Under the pieces are notes generated by a model. That model had not been told where the DNA came from and searched no databases. It saw only the letters and a list, made by a program, of their open reading frames with translations. Of a stretch of DNA of 64,000 nt, positions 9,735-18,714 are shown piece by piece. The stretch is from Bacteroidota bacterium (GTDB lineage Bacteria > Bacteroidota > Bacteroidia > Flavobacteriales > Weeksellaceae): NCBI GenBank assembly GCA_023460855.1, contig JAEWOS010000010.1:24325-88324 (forward strand). The letters run 5' to 3'. The position numbers and the translations under genes were made by a program. Within the stretch, counting starts at the first letter, position 1, and each line of letters starts with the position of its first letter.

Positions 9735-11312
9735 TTGAAAACGATTGCACGCGTTCCTTTTACCGATATTGAAAGCATTCCGCAGCTCATTAAAGATTTC
9801 CTGAGTGGTGATCTGGAAGCTTCAGGTCTTCTTTTCACGCCGGAAAATATCACGCAGAAAATCCGTGAAAAATCTGATTTTTTTTCCGCAGAGAAACGCG
9901 AATTTCTTTCAAGAGTTATTTCGGAACAGACTGCTCATCCAACCGAACTCCAAGGTGAAAATATTGAGAAATTAAGGAAGTCAAATACATTCACGGTTTG
10001 CACCGGACATCAGCTGAACCTTTTTACTGGACCTGTTTTTTTCGTGTATAAAATTCTGCAGACCATCAAAACTGCACAGCATCTTTCTGAAACCATTGAA
10101 GGTGCGGAATTCGTTCCGGTGTTCTGGATGGCTACTGAAGATCATGATTTTGAGGAAATCAGTTTTTTCAAAGCTTTCGGAAAAAAATATGAAACAGCAA
10201 CGGACGGTTCAGGTGCAGTTGGCAGATTAAAACTTAGCGACATCGATTTTATCAGCAGTTTTGCAGACGAAGTTCAGGGGTTTCCTTTAGCCGAAGAACT
10301 GATTCAGCTGATGCAGGAAGCCTATAAGAAGGAACATACACTGGCTACCGCAACCGGAACTATCGTGAATCATCTGTTTGCGAAATACGGCCTCCTGATT
10401 CTCGACGGCGACGATCCACGCCTAAAACTGCAGATGAAAAATGTTTTTCGCGATGAACTGCTTAGCAGTTCGCTGCAGCAACAATCTGAAGCACAGGTGG
10501 AAATGCTTACCGGAAAGTACAGTAAAGTACAGGTTAATCCGCGCGAAATCAATCTTTTTTATCTTGGTGAAGGACGAAACAGAATCGACCGCGAAAATGA
10601 CGGTTTCCGGATTGCGGACACGGATATTCTTTTCAGCAGGGAAGAAATTTTGCAGATTCTTGAAAATTCACCGGAACAGTTCAGTCCGAACGCATTGATG
10701 AGGCCGGTATTTCAGGAACACGTCCTGCCGAACATTGCTTACATCGGAGGAAACGCAGAGATCATGTACTGGCTGGAGCTTCCGGATTATTTTAAATATC
10801 TGAACTTGCCGGTTCCTTTACTCATTCCAAGAAGTTCATTCCTGATGCTGACTCAAAAGCAACAGTCAAAGCTGGACAAAATGAATATTTCTGTTGATCA
10901 GTTGCTCGGTTCTGCTTCGGATGTCAAAAATCTTCAGGTTAAAGAGGATAATACATTATTTTCGGAAATCGGCGCATTAAAAGATCAGTTGACGGAACAG
11001 TTCAGCAAACTCAGAGAAATTTCGCAAAAGACAGATATCACTTTCGGAAATCTGGTGGATGCCGAAAAAACCAGACAGACGAGTTCTCTGAAAAGGATGG
11101 AAAAAAGGCTGCTGCGTGCGGAAAAGAGGAAAAATGATGAGTTAATGGACAGAATCGACCGGGTTTTTGCCGATATTCATCCCAACGGATCCTGGCAGGA
11201 ACGGCAGGTAAACTTTTCAGAATTCTACCTGCTTCACGGAGCGGAATGGCTTGAAACTTGTTTAAAAGAAATCGACCCTTTCTCACCTGAATTGGTCATA
11301 ATGGTGGATTGA
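9735..11312 (+). CDS. bshC: Bacillithiol biosynthesis cysteine-adding enzyme BshC
   Basis: BshC adds cysteine to glucosaminyl-malate in the last step of bacillithiol synthesis (cytoplasm). Family features seen are TGHQLNLFTGP near residue 91, FWMATEDHDFEE, LILDGDDPRLK, and a C-terminal coiled coil (about residues 420-480) before the final NFSEFYLLHGAEWL region. No ATG is available. TTG at 9735 (giving MKTIARVPF) fits the family N-terminus, while an in-frame TTG at 9705 would overlap the porin gene. Length from 9735 is 525 residues, normal for BshC. bshA and bshB are not in the window. Confidence 0.93.
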   Translation: MKTIARVPFTDIESIPQLIKDFLSGDLEASGLLFTPENITQKIREKSDFFSAEKREFLSRVISEQTAHPTELQGENIEKLRKSNTFTVCTGHQLNLFTGPVFFVYKILQTIKTAQHLSETIEGAEFVPVFWMATEDHDFEEISFFKAFGKKYETATDGSGAVGRLKLSDIDFISSFADEVQGFPLAEELIQLMQEAYKKEHTLATATGTIVNHLFAKYGLLILDGDDPRLKLQMKNVFRDELLSSSLQQQSEAQVEMLTGKYSKVQVNPREINLFYLGEGRNRIDRENDGFRIADTDILFSREEILQILENSPEQFSPNALMRPVFQEHVLPNIAYIGGNAEIMYWLELPDYFKYLNLPVPLLIPRSSFLMLTQKQQSKLDKMNISVDQLLGSASDVKNLQVKEDNTLFSEIGALKDQLTEQFSKLREISQKTDITFGNLVDAEKTRQTSSLKRMEKRLLRAEKRKNDELMDRIDRVFADIHPNGSWQERQVNFSEFYLLHGAEWLETCLKEIDPFSPELVIMVD

Positions 11313-11350
11313 TCCAAAACCACTAATTTTGCATAATATTAAAGTACAAG

Positions 11351-13042
11351 ATGATAAAAAAGTTCGCTCTTCTTGCTTTTTCTGCAGTTACCATGTTCGC
11401 ATACGCACAGCGAACCACGCACACTGTTGTGAAAGGCGACAATCCTTCAAGCATCGCCAGAAAATATGGAATGACGCTTGATGAACTGCTGAAACTGAAT
11501 CCTGCAGCAAAAAACGGTGTGCTGAACATCGGCGATAAACTCAATGTAAGGGGCACCGCAAAAACTCCTGCATCAACAGTTTCAGGTAATGATAATGCGA
11601 TGGGCGTAATTATCGTAGAGCCAAAACAAACGATCTACGGCCTAACCAAAAAATATAAAACGACGGAATCGGAACTGCGTAAGTGGAATCCTGATCTCGG
11701 AGCAAGTGTCAAGATCGGGGAACGGCTGAACATTCCGATGAGCAGGATTAAGCTGTACGGTGGAAATACGGCTCCGGTGGAAAATATGCCAGTGCAGCAG
11801 AAACCGCAGTACACTACTACAGAACCGGCTAATACGTACAGCAATACCGGAACATCGAACGATAATTTTCTTACATATACCGTGGAATCGGGCGATACCA
11901 CTTTTGGAATCGTGAATAAATTCAGCACAACACTGGATCAGCTGATTGCTTTAAATCCTTCAGTTTCTTCAGGTTTAAAACCTAGAATGGTGCTGAAAAT
12001 CCGTAAACTCGATCCTGCCTACGTAAAGAAAAGCGGCAACGCGCTGAATGTGGTGATGATGCTTCCGTTCGGCTTCGAGTCAAATGACAGCCGTTACCGT
12101 CAGATGTCTGTGGATTTTCTTGCGGGTGCAAAATTAGCAGTGGAACGCAACGCGCTGCGTGGACAGGAACTGAACATACGTGTGGTAGATGCAGGAAATG
12201 AAGCGAGTTTCAAAAATTCTATTACGCAGATCAATCAGGATAATACCGATCTGATTATCGGTCCTTTCTTTAAAAGCAATGTTGTGGAGGTGCTCGATTT
12301 TGTGAAAGCAAAGCAGATCCCGGTAGTTTCCCCGTTTGCGAATTCCGACGATTTACACCGTTACGGAAACCTCATTATTATTGAAACGCAGGAGCAGGTT
12401 TTGGCTGACCGTCTTATTCAGGAAATTCAGAAGGCTTACTCAAACGAGAAAATTTACATCGTTGGTGATTCTTCCGGTGAGGCAGCAAATTATCTGAAAG
12501 CAAACCTTACTAAAAATCTGAAAAATGCGAATATTATCCTGGTAAACAGCCCGTCTGAAATTCAGATGGATACCAATATGATGACCGGACAGTCGGCGCC
12601 GGTAATTGCGTTGCTTGCTAACAGCAGTAACGATATCGGTGAAGCATTTGCATCAAGAATCATCGAACTTTCCGAGGAGGTTCAGGGAAATAAAGCGTTC
12701 AGTATGCATTATGTGCCGATATTCGACAAAAAAATCGATGAACTCAGTCAGGCAAATCTCGTTTACCTTACAGATTTAAAAATCAATACAGAAGGTTCTT
12801 TCGAAAAAGCGGTTTTGGCAGATTTTCAGAAAAAGTACTGCAAAACACCTTCAAAATATGCAGTAGTTGGTTTTGATGTGATGAATGATATGCTGACACG
12901 TGAAAACAGAAGCGGAGAGATTTTTAAACAGATGAACAGATCGCAGACTCAGCTTGCTTCAAAATTCGAATTTAAGCGTGCTGCAGCGAACGGAGCATAC
13001 GTCAATACCGGTTACAGATTGATTCGTCTGATGCCTCAATAG
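11351..13042 (+). CDS. LysM and periplasmic-binding-protein-like (PBP1) fusion protein
   Basis: Secreted protein of 563 residues: signal peptide to AYAQ (about residue 20), three LysM modules (about residues 21-67, 78-125 and 173-216; peptidoglycan binding), then a type 1 periplasmic-binding fold (about residues 230-560) resembling amino-acid ABC substrate-binding proteins. No ABC permease genes accompany it, so a wall-anchored ligand-sensing or structural role is more likely than transport; this is inference. A TAATTTTG -7 box at 11324-11331 lies 20 bp before the ATG. A terminator follows. Confidence 0.85.
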   Translation: MIKKFALLAFSAVTMFAYAQRTTHTVVKGDNPSSIARKYGMTLDELLKLNPAAKNGVLNIGDKLNVRGTAKTPASTVSGNDNAMGVIIVEPKQTIYGLTKKYKTTESELRKWNPDLGASVKIGERLNIPMSRIKLYGGNTAPVENMPVQQKPQYTTTEPANTYSNTGTSNDNFLTYTVESGDTTFGIVNKFSTTLDQLIALNPSVSSGLKPRMVLKIRKLDPAYVKKSGNALNVVMMLPFGFESNDSRYRQMSVDFLAGAKLAVERNALRGQELNIRVVDAGNEASFKNSITQINQDNTDLIIGPFFKSNVVEVLDFVKAKQIPVVSPFANSDDLHRYGNLIIIETQEQVLADRLIQEIQKAYSNEKIYIVGDSSGEAANYLKANLTKNLKNANIILVNSPSEIQMDTNMMTGQSAPVIALLANSSNDIGEAFASRIIELSEEVQGNKAFSMHYVPIFDKKIDELSQANLVYLTDLKINTEGSFEKAVLADFQKKYCKTPSKYAVVGFDVMNDMLTRENRSGEIFKQMNRSQTQLASKFEFKRAAANGAYVNTGYRLIRLMPQ

Positions 13043-13060
13043 AAAATGGCAATACTTATA

Positions 13061-13099
13061 AAAACGGCATCCCGATAGAAACCGGGTGCCGTTTTTTTT
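13061..13099 (+). terminator. Terminator after the LysM/PBP1 gene
   Basis: A stem of AAAACGGCATCCCG against CCGGGTGCCGTTTT with one bulged A, then a T-run (13092-13099). A TAAATTTG -7 box for fabD starts immediately after it at 13103-13110. Confidence 0.85.
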
Positions 13100-13131
13100 G
13101 TTTAAATTTGCCGCAGTTAGAATTTTACTGA

Positions 13132-13998
13132 ATGAAAGCACTTGTATTTCCTGGTCAGGGTTCGCAGTTTGTGGGCATGGGTTTGGAACTTTATGATGCC
13201 AGAAAAGACATCAAAGATCTGATGGAATCTGCCAACGACATACTCGGTTTCGATATCCTTTCCCTGATGTTTAAAGGCACTGACGCCGATCTCAAGAAAA
13301 CTGAAGTAACGCAGCCTGCCATTTTCATTCATTCCATGGCAAAACTGAAAGCGACCAATGCTTTAGGGGCGGAAATGGTTGCGGGACATTCCTTGGGAGA
13401 ATTTTCTGCGCTTGTTGCAAACGGTGTTCTGTCTTTTGAAGACGGTTTAAAACTCGTTTCAGAACGGGCGAAAGCGATGCAGGAAGCATGCAACATCAAT
13501 CCTTCTTCAATGGCAGCAATTATCGGTCTTGATGATGCGACAGTCGAAAAAATTTGCGCTGAAACGGAAGGAATTGTAGTTCCTGCAAATTATAACTGTC
13601 CGGGACAACTCGTTATTTCCGGAGAAACCGCCGCTGTTGAAAAAGCATGTGTTTCCCTGAAAGAAGCCGGAGCGAAAAGAGCACTGATGCTTCCCGTGAA
13701 CGGAGCGTTTCATTCACCGCTGATGCAGCCCGCACAGGACCGTTTGCAGGCAGCAATTGAAAATACAAAATTCAGAAAGGCAAACCTTCCTGTTTATCAG
13801 AATATTACCACTACGGCTGTTTCAAATCCTGATGAAATAAAGCAAAATCTGATTGCACAGCTCACCGGTCCCGTAAAATGGACGCAAAGTGTTCAGAATA
13901 TGATTAAAGACGGAGCAAATCAGTTTGTGGAAGTTGGTCCCGGAAGAACACTTCAGGGATTAATCAAAAAAATTGACGCGGAAGTTATGGCTTCCTGA
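13132..13998 (+). CDS. fabD: Malonyl-CoA:ACP transacylase FabD
   Basis: Loads malonate from CoA onto acyl carrier protein for fatty-acid synthesis. Seen are the N-terminal FPGQGSQFVGMG, the nucleophile elbow GHSLGEF (Ser near residue 85), the conserved Arg in SERAKAMQ, the His of GAFHSPLM near residue 195, and the C-terminal EVGPGRTL. Length of 288 residues is normal. It is monocistronic, with its own -7 box (13103-13110) and a terminator after it. Its partners acpP and fabF lie about 42 kb away. Confidence 0.97.
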   Translation: MKALVFPGQGSQFVGMGLELYDARKDIKDLMESANDILGFDILSLMFKGTDADLKKTEVTQPAIFIHSMAKLKATNALGAEMVAGHSLGEFSALVANGVLSFEDGLKLVSERAKAMQEACNINPSSMAAIIGLDDATVEKICAETEGIVVPANYNCPGQLVISGETAAVEKACVSLKEAGAKRALMLPVNGAFHSPLMQPAQDRLQAAIENTKFRKANLPVYQNITTTAVSNPDEIKQNLIAQLTGPVKWTQSVQNMIKDGANQFVEVGPGRTLQGLIKKIDAEVMAS

Positions 13999-14018
13999 AA
14001 ATGAAATAACAAAATGAC

Positions 14019-14044
14019 AAAACGCGATTAATCGCGTTTTTTTT
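14019..14044 (+). terminator. Terminator of fabD
   Basis: AACGCGA/TCGCGTT stem with a TTAA loop and eight T residues. The T-run ends only 5 bp before the next ATG (14050), so the next gene has almost no separate leader. Confidence 0.85.
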
Positions 14045-14049
14045 ATAAA

Positions 14050-14955
14050 ATGAACAGTCACTTTTTTTCACCGGGTAAACTTCTTCTCACTGCAGAATAC
14101 TTTGTGCTCGACGGTGCACTTGCGCTCGCAGTTCCAACGAAAGTAGGGCAGGAGATGACAGTGCAGACAGAAAAAAGCGAACAAAATCTGATCAGCTGGA
14201 ATGCATTTCATCAGGGAAAATTGTGGCTGAATATGCTTTTGAATTTTGATACGTGGGAAATTCAGGAAAGCAACGATGAGAAGTCTGCCGATTTTCTCCG
14301 AAATCTGCTGAAGGGTATTTCGGAATGTAACGCTTCCGCTTTCGAAGCGGGGAACTTTTATTCTTTCACCACAAATCTGCAGTTTCCGTCGAATTTTGGT
14401 CTTGGAAGCAGTTCGACACTGATTAATAATCTTGCAGAATGGTCCGGAACAGATGCTTTCGAACTGAATCATGAATTCCTGAAAGGAAGCGGATACGATA
14501 TTGCTGTTGCGAAGGAAAAAAAGACGATACTCTTCAGCAATCAGCCCGAAATTTTTGTGAAACCTGTTGTTTTCGAACCTGCATACAAAGATGATATTGT
14601 TTTCGTGCATCTGAACAAGAAACAGGACAGCCGGAAAGGCATTGAACTGTACCGTTCCAAAGAAAAAAATCCTGCGCTTATTCAGGAATTTTCAGATCTA
14701 ACAGAAAGATTTCTTGAAGCAGGAGATTTGAATTCTTTCGAAAAATTGATCCGGGAACACGAAGGAAAAATGTCGAAATTCCTGGGAATTCAGACCGTGC
14801 AGAATGAACTTTTCAGCGATTACCAGGGAGTGGTAAAAAGCCTTGGAGCGTGGGGCGGAGATTTTGTACTCGCAACCAAAACCGAAGGCTGGGAACATTA
14901 TTTCCGTTCACGGAATTTTACGGATATTTTTAACTGGGACGATTTAATTTCGTGA
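14050..14955 (+). CDS. GYDIA-family GHMP kinase
   Basis: Small-molecule kinase of the GHMP fold, 301 residues. Visible are the N-terminal SPGKLLLTAEYFVLDG substrate-site segment, the ATP loop NFGLGSSSTL (about residues 116-125), and the GSGYDIA motif (about residues 151-157) that names the subfamily. A C-terminal glycine-rich LGAWGGDFVL corresponds to motif 3. The family is related to mevalonate and phosphomevalonate kinases, so a role in isoprenoid precursor supply is plausible, but the substrate is not established. The start follows the fabD terminator by 5 bp. Confidence 0.9.
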   Translation: MNSHFFSPGKLLLTAEYFVLDGALALAVPTKVGQEMTVQTEKSEQNLISWNAFHQGKLWLNMLLNFDTWEIQESNDEKSADFLRNLLKGISECNASAFEAGNFYSFTTNLQFPSNFGLGSSSTLINNLAEWSGTDAFELNHEFLKGSGYDIAVAKEKKTILFSNQPEIFVKPVVFEPAYKDDIVFVHLNKKQDSRKGIELYRSKEKNPALIQEFSDLTERFLEAGDLNSFEKLIREHEGKMSKFLGIQTVQNELFSDYQGVVKSLGAWGGDFVLATKTEGWEHYFRSRNFTDIFNWDDLIS

Positions 14956-15083
14956 AAAACAGTATTTTACATTTCAATGTCGCTGCTGATCAATATCAGA
15001 GAATCGGTATGCGAAGTCTAGCACAATTTCCGTAAATTTGAATCACTTAGTTTTATTGTCAATAAAATCAATCGACTTTTTAT

Positions 15084-16688
15084 ATGAAACACATTAAAAT
15101 CATTCAGCAACTTCACGATTTGGGAATTACCGGTTATGAGGAAGTGGTGTACAATCCATCGTATGAACAGCTATTTGTAGCAGAAAATTCGGCTAAGAAT
15201 CAGGGCTTCGAAAAAGGCGTTCAGACTGAATCCGGAGCAATGGCCGTAAAAACCGGAATTTTTACAGGAAGATCTCCGAAAGACAGGTATATCGTAATGG
15301 ACGACACTACGAAAGATACCATTGAATGGGACGGAAAAGTAAACTTCCCGACCACTCCTGAGATTTTTGCAAGCTGCAAGGATTTGGTGGTAAAACAGCT
15401 TTCCACTTCCAAAAAACTATATGTGGTTGACGCATTTTGCGGAACCAATCCGGATACGAGGCTGAAAGTCCGTTTCATTATGGAAGTTGCATGGCAGGCG
15501 CATTTCGTAACGAACATGTTTATCCGTCCTTCCAACTTCGAACTGGAAAACTTCGGAACACCTGATTTCGTGGTAATGAACGGTTCCAAAGTAACTAATC
15601 CGAACTGGAAAGATCAGGGACTGAACTCTGAAAATTTCGTAATGTTCAACCTTACTGATAAAATTCAGATCATCGGCGGAACATGGTACGGCGGAGAAAT
15701 GAAGAAGGGAATGTTCGCGATGATGAACTATTATCTTCCGCTGAAAGGTATGGCTTCCATGCACTGCTCGGCAAACGTTGGGGAAAAAGGTGATGTGGCA
15801 TTGTTCTTCGGACTTTCCGGAACAGGTAAAACGACCCTTTCTGCAGATCCGAAAAGATATCTGATCGGAGATGATGAACACGGCTGGGATAACAACGGCG
15901 TTTTCAATTATGAAGGCGGATGCTACGCAAAAGTGATTGACCTTACGGAAGAAAAAGAACCGGACATCTACAGAGCAATCAAAAGAGATGCACTTCTGGA
16001 AAATGTGGTGGTAAACGAAGATGGTAAGATCGATTATAAAGACGGTTCAATCACCGAAAACACCAGAGTTTCTTATCCTATTTATCATATCAATAAAATC
16101 GTACTTCCTTCTAAAGCGGGACACGCAAGCAAGATTGTTTACCTTTCTGCTGACGCATTTGGCGTGTTGCCTCCGGTTTCCATTCTGGATGACGATCAGG
16201 CACAATACCATTTCCTTTGCGGGTACACATCCAAACTTGCGGGAACTGAAAGAGGAATTACAGAACCTCAGCCTTCATTCTCTCCGGCATTTGGAGAAGC
16301 ATTCCTTACACTTCATCCAACGATGTATTCCAAAACTTTGATCGGCAAAATGAAGGAGCACGGTGCGAAAGCGTATCTGGTAAATACCGGATGGAACGGC
16401 ACAGGCAAGCGTATTTCTCTGAAAGATACGAGAGCGATTATCGACGCGATCATCGACGGTTCTATCGACAGCGCACCTAAAACGACGATTCCGGTAATGA
16501 ATCTGGAAATTCCTACGGCATTGCCAAATGTTTCTGAAGGAATTCTCGATCCGCGCGAAACGTACAAAGATGCTGCAGAATGGGAAGCGAAAGCAAAAGA
16601 TCTTGCAGGAAGATATATTGAAAACTTCAAGCAGTACTGCGATAACGACGAAGCCAAGAGATTGGTTGCGGCAGGACCACAGCTTTAA
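15084..16688 (+). CDS. pckA: Phosphoenolpyruvate carboxykinase (ATP)
   Basis: Converts oxaloacetate plus ATP to phosphoenolpyruvate and CO2, the entry step of gluconeogenesis. ATP-type hallmarks are present: P-loop GLSGTGKTTLS (about residues 245-255), kinase-2-like LIGDDEHGW, the RYVI-like FTGRSPKDRYIV near residue 52, and the substrate-binding CSANVGEKGDVALFFG segment. Length of 534 residues is normal. A TAAATTTG box at 15033-15040 precedes it. The 128-bp upstream gap holds nothing else I can name. Confidence 0.97.
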   Translation: MKHIKIIQQLHDLGITGYEEVVYNPSYEQLFVAENSAKNQGFEKGVQTESGAMAVKTGIFTGRSPKDRYIVMDDTTKDTIEWDGKVNFPTTPEIFASCKDLVVKQLSTSKKLYVVDAFCGTNPDTRLKVRFIMEVAWQAHFVTNMFIRPSNFELENFGTPDFVVMNGSKVTNPNWKDQGLNSENFVMFNLTDKIQIIGGTWYGGEMKKGMFAMMNYYLPLKGMASMHCSANVGEKGDVALFFGLSGTGKTTLSADPKRYLIGDDEHGWDNNGVFNYEGGCYAKVIDLTEEKEPDIYRAIKRDALLENVVVNEDGKIDYKDGSITENTRVSYPIYHINKIVLPSKAGHASKIVYLSADAFGVLPPVSILDDDQAQYHFLCGYTSKLAGTERGITEPQPSFSPAFGEAFLTLHPTMYSKTLIGKMKEHGAKAYLVNTGWNGTGKRISLKDTRAIIDAIIDGSIDSAPKTTIPVMNLEIPTALPNVSEGILDPRETYKDAAEWEAKAKDLAGRYIENFKQYCDNDEAKRLVAAGPQL

Positions 16689-16708
16689 GAATTAATCTTA
16701 TTTTACAG

Positions 16709-16738
16709 ATTCCCCTTGCATTTGCGAGGGGAATTTTG
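16709..16738 (+). terminator. Terminator between convergent pckA and aroQ
   Basis: 8-bp stem ATTCCCCT/AGGGGAAT followed by TTTTGTT. It ends pckA transcripts and overlaps the 3' end of the convergent aroQ gene. Confidence 0.75.
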
Positions 16739-17146
16739 TTATAGTAAACTCAGCACCGCCAGTTTGTAGCCCTCAATTCCGAAACCTGAAATTAGACCGT
16801 TAGTATAAGCTGCAGTGACAGATTTCTGTCTGAATTCTTCGCGCCTGTAAATATTGCTGATATGAACTTCGATTTTTGGTTTTGAAATGTTCTTCAGGCA
16901 ATCTGCAATTGCGTAGGAATAGTGCGTAAAAGCGCCGGGATTGATGATGACAGCATCAAAGTCATCCTGTTGTAGCCGGTCAATGATGCCGCCTTCCCAG
17001 TTCGACTGAAAGTACCGGAATTCCTGTTCCGAAAATTGAGCTTTCAGGCTAACCATCATTTCCTGCATGGTAACGTCGCCATAAATTTCAGGTTCACGCG
17101 TTCCGGTAAGGTTGAGATTAGGGCCGTTCAGAATGAGGATTTTCAT
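16739..17146 (-). CDS. aroQ: Type II 3-dehydroquinate dehydratase
   Basis: Dehydrates 3-dehydroquinate to 3-dehydroshikimate (shikimate pathway). At 135 residues it is slightly short for the family but complete. It carries NGPNLNLTGTREPEIYG at the N-terminus (with the catalytic Tyr), INPGAFTHYSYAI around the middle, and HISNIYRREEFRQKS with the catalytic His. The upstream lipoprotein gene lies 30 bp away on the same strand. Confidence 0.96.
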   Translation of the reverse strand: MKILILNGPNLNLTGTREPEIYGDVTMQEMMVSLKAQFSEQEFRYFQSNWEGGIIDRLQQDDFDAVIINPGAFTHYSYAIADCLKNISKPKIEVHISNIYRREEFRQKSVTAAYTNGLISGFGIEGYKLAVLSLL

Positions 17147-17176
17147 CGTGGAAATATAGTTAGCTGTTCAAATAAA

Positions 17177-17842
17177 CTAATTAAAATCTGAATCTTTTAA
17201 GGTGATCGGATACGGATTTTGCAGCGTATAGGAGCCTGCCGGTATATGTTTTATTGTTTTTTGATATACACCCGCCGAATTCGTTCTGCCAAACTGTATG
17301 GGTTCATCAAAATACTGCGTGGTGTAAAAAGTGAGGGTGACTGTTCCTTGTGCCGAGATTGAATAGTTGTTGCCGAAGGAATTGGTGGAATCATGGTACA
17401 CGCTGATAGGAAATACAGTGCAGTCCGCAGTATCGAGTGTTACAGCACAAGGCACCAGATTAAAAAAACCATTGAAATCCATTTTTATATGACCACCCAA
17501 CGGTTGCAGACGTTCCGCCTGCTTATCTCCCAGATATTTCCTGGGTATGCCTGCATCTGGACTTATAAAGATTTGACAACTGGAGCCACTGCCGGTAGTA
17601 GTAAATGTAATGGAATAATCACCATTTTGGTTGGTAATTGCGGAAGCAAGTTCCTTCACCAAATAGACATTGGACATGCCGGCACGTTTAAACTCACCTA
17701 CTTCAACGGTTACCCCCGAAACCGATGCACCGAATTTGTCACTTATTCTGCCGCTTACCGTAGTGGTAATACCTTCGTCCAACATATACTCTCTGCAGGA
17801 GCAAAGGATTAATAAGGAAAGGACAAGAAGGAATTTTTTCAT
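17177..17842 (-). CDS. Putative lipoprotein with carboxypeptidase-regulatory-like domain
   Basis: A 221-residue protein with a hydrophobic leader ending in a lipobox (LLILCSC; Cys14 or Cys16). It has a beta-rich segment from about residue 30 (TTTVSGRISDKFGASVSGVTVEVG) that resembles the carboxypeptidase-regulatory fold found in Bacteroidota surface proteins. The rest is not recognised. It is 30 bp upstream of aroQ but functionally unrelated to it. Before insertion of the tRNA-Glu element, this gene would have lain directly downstream of tRNA-Glu and its terminator. Confidence 0.7.
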   Translation of the reverse strand: MKKFLLVLSLLILCSCREYMLDEGITTTVSGRISDKFGASVSGVTVEVGEFKRAGMSNVYLVKELASAITNQNGDYSITFTTTGSGSSCQIFISPDAGIPRKYLGDKQAERLQPLGGHIKMDFNGFFNLVPCAVTLDTADCTVFPISVYHDSTNSFGNNYSISAQGTVTLTFYTTQYFDEPIQFGRTNSAGVYQKTIKHIPAGSYTLQNPYPITLKDSDFN

Positions 17843-17913
17843 AATTGAAATTTATGATAAAAATAATCTTTTTACTAAAAACGATAGAATAGAATGAATA
17901 CCCAAAGATGCAC

Positions 17914-17948
17914 AAAAAAAAATCAGAAACCTGTGAAGATTTCTGATT
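17914..17948 (-). terminator. Original terminator of the tRNA-Glu transcript, displaced by the element
   Basis: 9-bp stem AATCAGAAA/TTTCTGATT with a 10-nt loop. On the minus strand it is followed by a T-run (complement of 17914-17922). It lies 9 bp beyond the left att copy, that is, just after the 3' end of tRNA-Glu in the uninterrupted chromosome. Confidence 0.8.
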
Positions 17949-17956
17949 TATTATTT

Positions 17957-17975
17957 TTGTAGCCCGTAGGGGAAT
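17957..17975. repeat. Left attachment site (displaced tRNA-Glu 3' end)
   Basis: The 19 bases TTGTAGCCCGTAGGGGAAT are identical to 24023-24041. Sixteen of them are the last 16 nt of tRNA-Glu and three lie beyond it. Similarity stops on both sides. Confidence 0.9.
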
Positions 17976-18714
17976 ACAAACATTCTTTTATTAATAGACA
18001 TTTACAGATATCAAAGTTTAAATCTAACCACATTTCTAACCACCAACTTGCATTATACTCTAAATTTAGCAAATTTTAATTTTCACCAAGATACAAAAAT
18101 TAGTTAGTGTTAATAAGACTGTAATTATTCAATACCTTTTCCAGTTTTCAAGTTTATCTTCCAATCTGCAAACAACTCTCAAACACCTTTCAATAAAAGA
18201 AATGTTATGTTTTGCGTTGTTTGTTGATAAAAGTTAAACGACTGTTTAATTTAGTGGATTTAGCGTTTGTTGCTTACAATTCCAAATAAACGTATTTCTG
18301 ATGTTTTGTTATTTGCATTAAAGGATTTATTTTTAGAATGCGCTGAGCTGGAAGTACAAGTATATATGTAGGCGCAAAAAAAAAGTGCGTTTTTTAGTAC
18401 GCTCCAGAATCCACCCGCCCTCATTTTTTAGACAAAAAATTTCTGAAATTCTAAACTCGTTTTTTCTCTTCCATAATCCCTGCAATAAGAAAACCTGCAA
18501 AATAATTCTTGCAAGTTCTTTAGGATTGTTTTAAATTTTGATTTTATTCTATCTGTGATAGTGGTGGCGTGTAGGTATCAAAATAAATTCTTCGGATTAA
18601 ATTTTTCTTTTTGCTCTTGCATTTCTTTTCGCAATCTTGCACCTCGGTTAATTAAGGGTTAATATAATTCGAGATGTTTGTATTGTCTTGGCTCTGTTCG
18701 CTCCGGTGGAGGTG
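17976..18714. other. Non-coding left end of the element (739 bp)
   Basis: No convincing gene. It contains integrase arm-type candidates: the 11-mer ACCACCAACTT at 18039-18049 and TAACCACAT at 18026-18034, both matched near the right end. A weak minus-strand hairpin with a long T-run (about 18378-18405; AGCGT paired with ACGCACT) could end the element's leftward transcript. The remainder is AT-rich sequence in which I see nothing else. Confidence 0.6.
18039..18049 (+). repeat. Left arm-type repeat, probable integrase binding site
   Basis: ACCACCAACTT is repeated in the same orientation at 23883-23893, near the other end of the element. Each copy has a TWACCACAT relative beside it (18026-18034 and 23892-23900). 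Paired repeats internal to the att cores are typical arm sites of tyrosine integrases. Function is inferred. Confidence 0.55.

Noticed and set aside
18601..18680. Short minus-strand frame ending MQEQKEKFNPKNLF downstream of the replication-like gene
   Set aside because: Only about 22 codons after a stop and no start context; could be a gene relic but cannot be supported.
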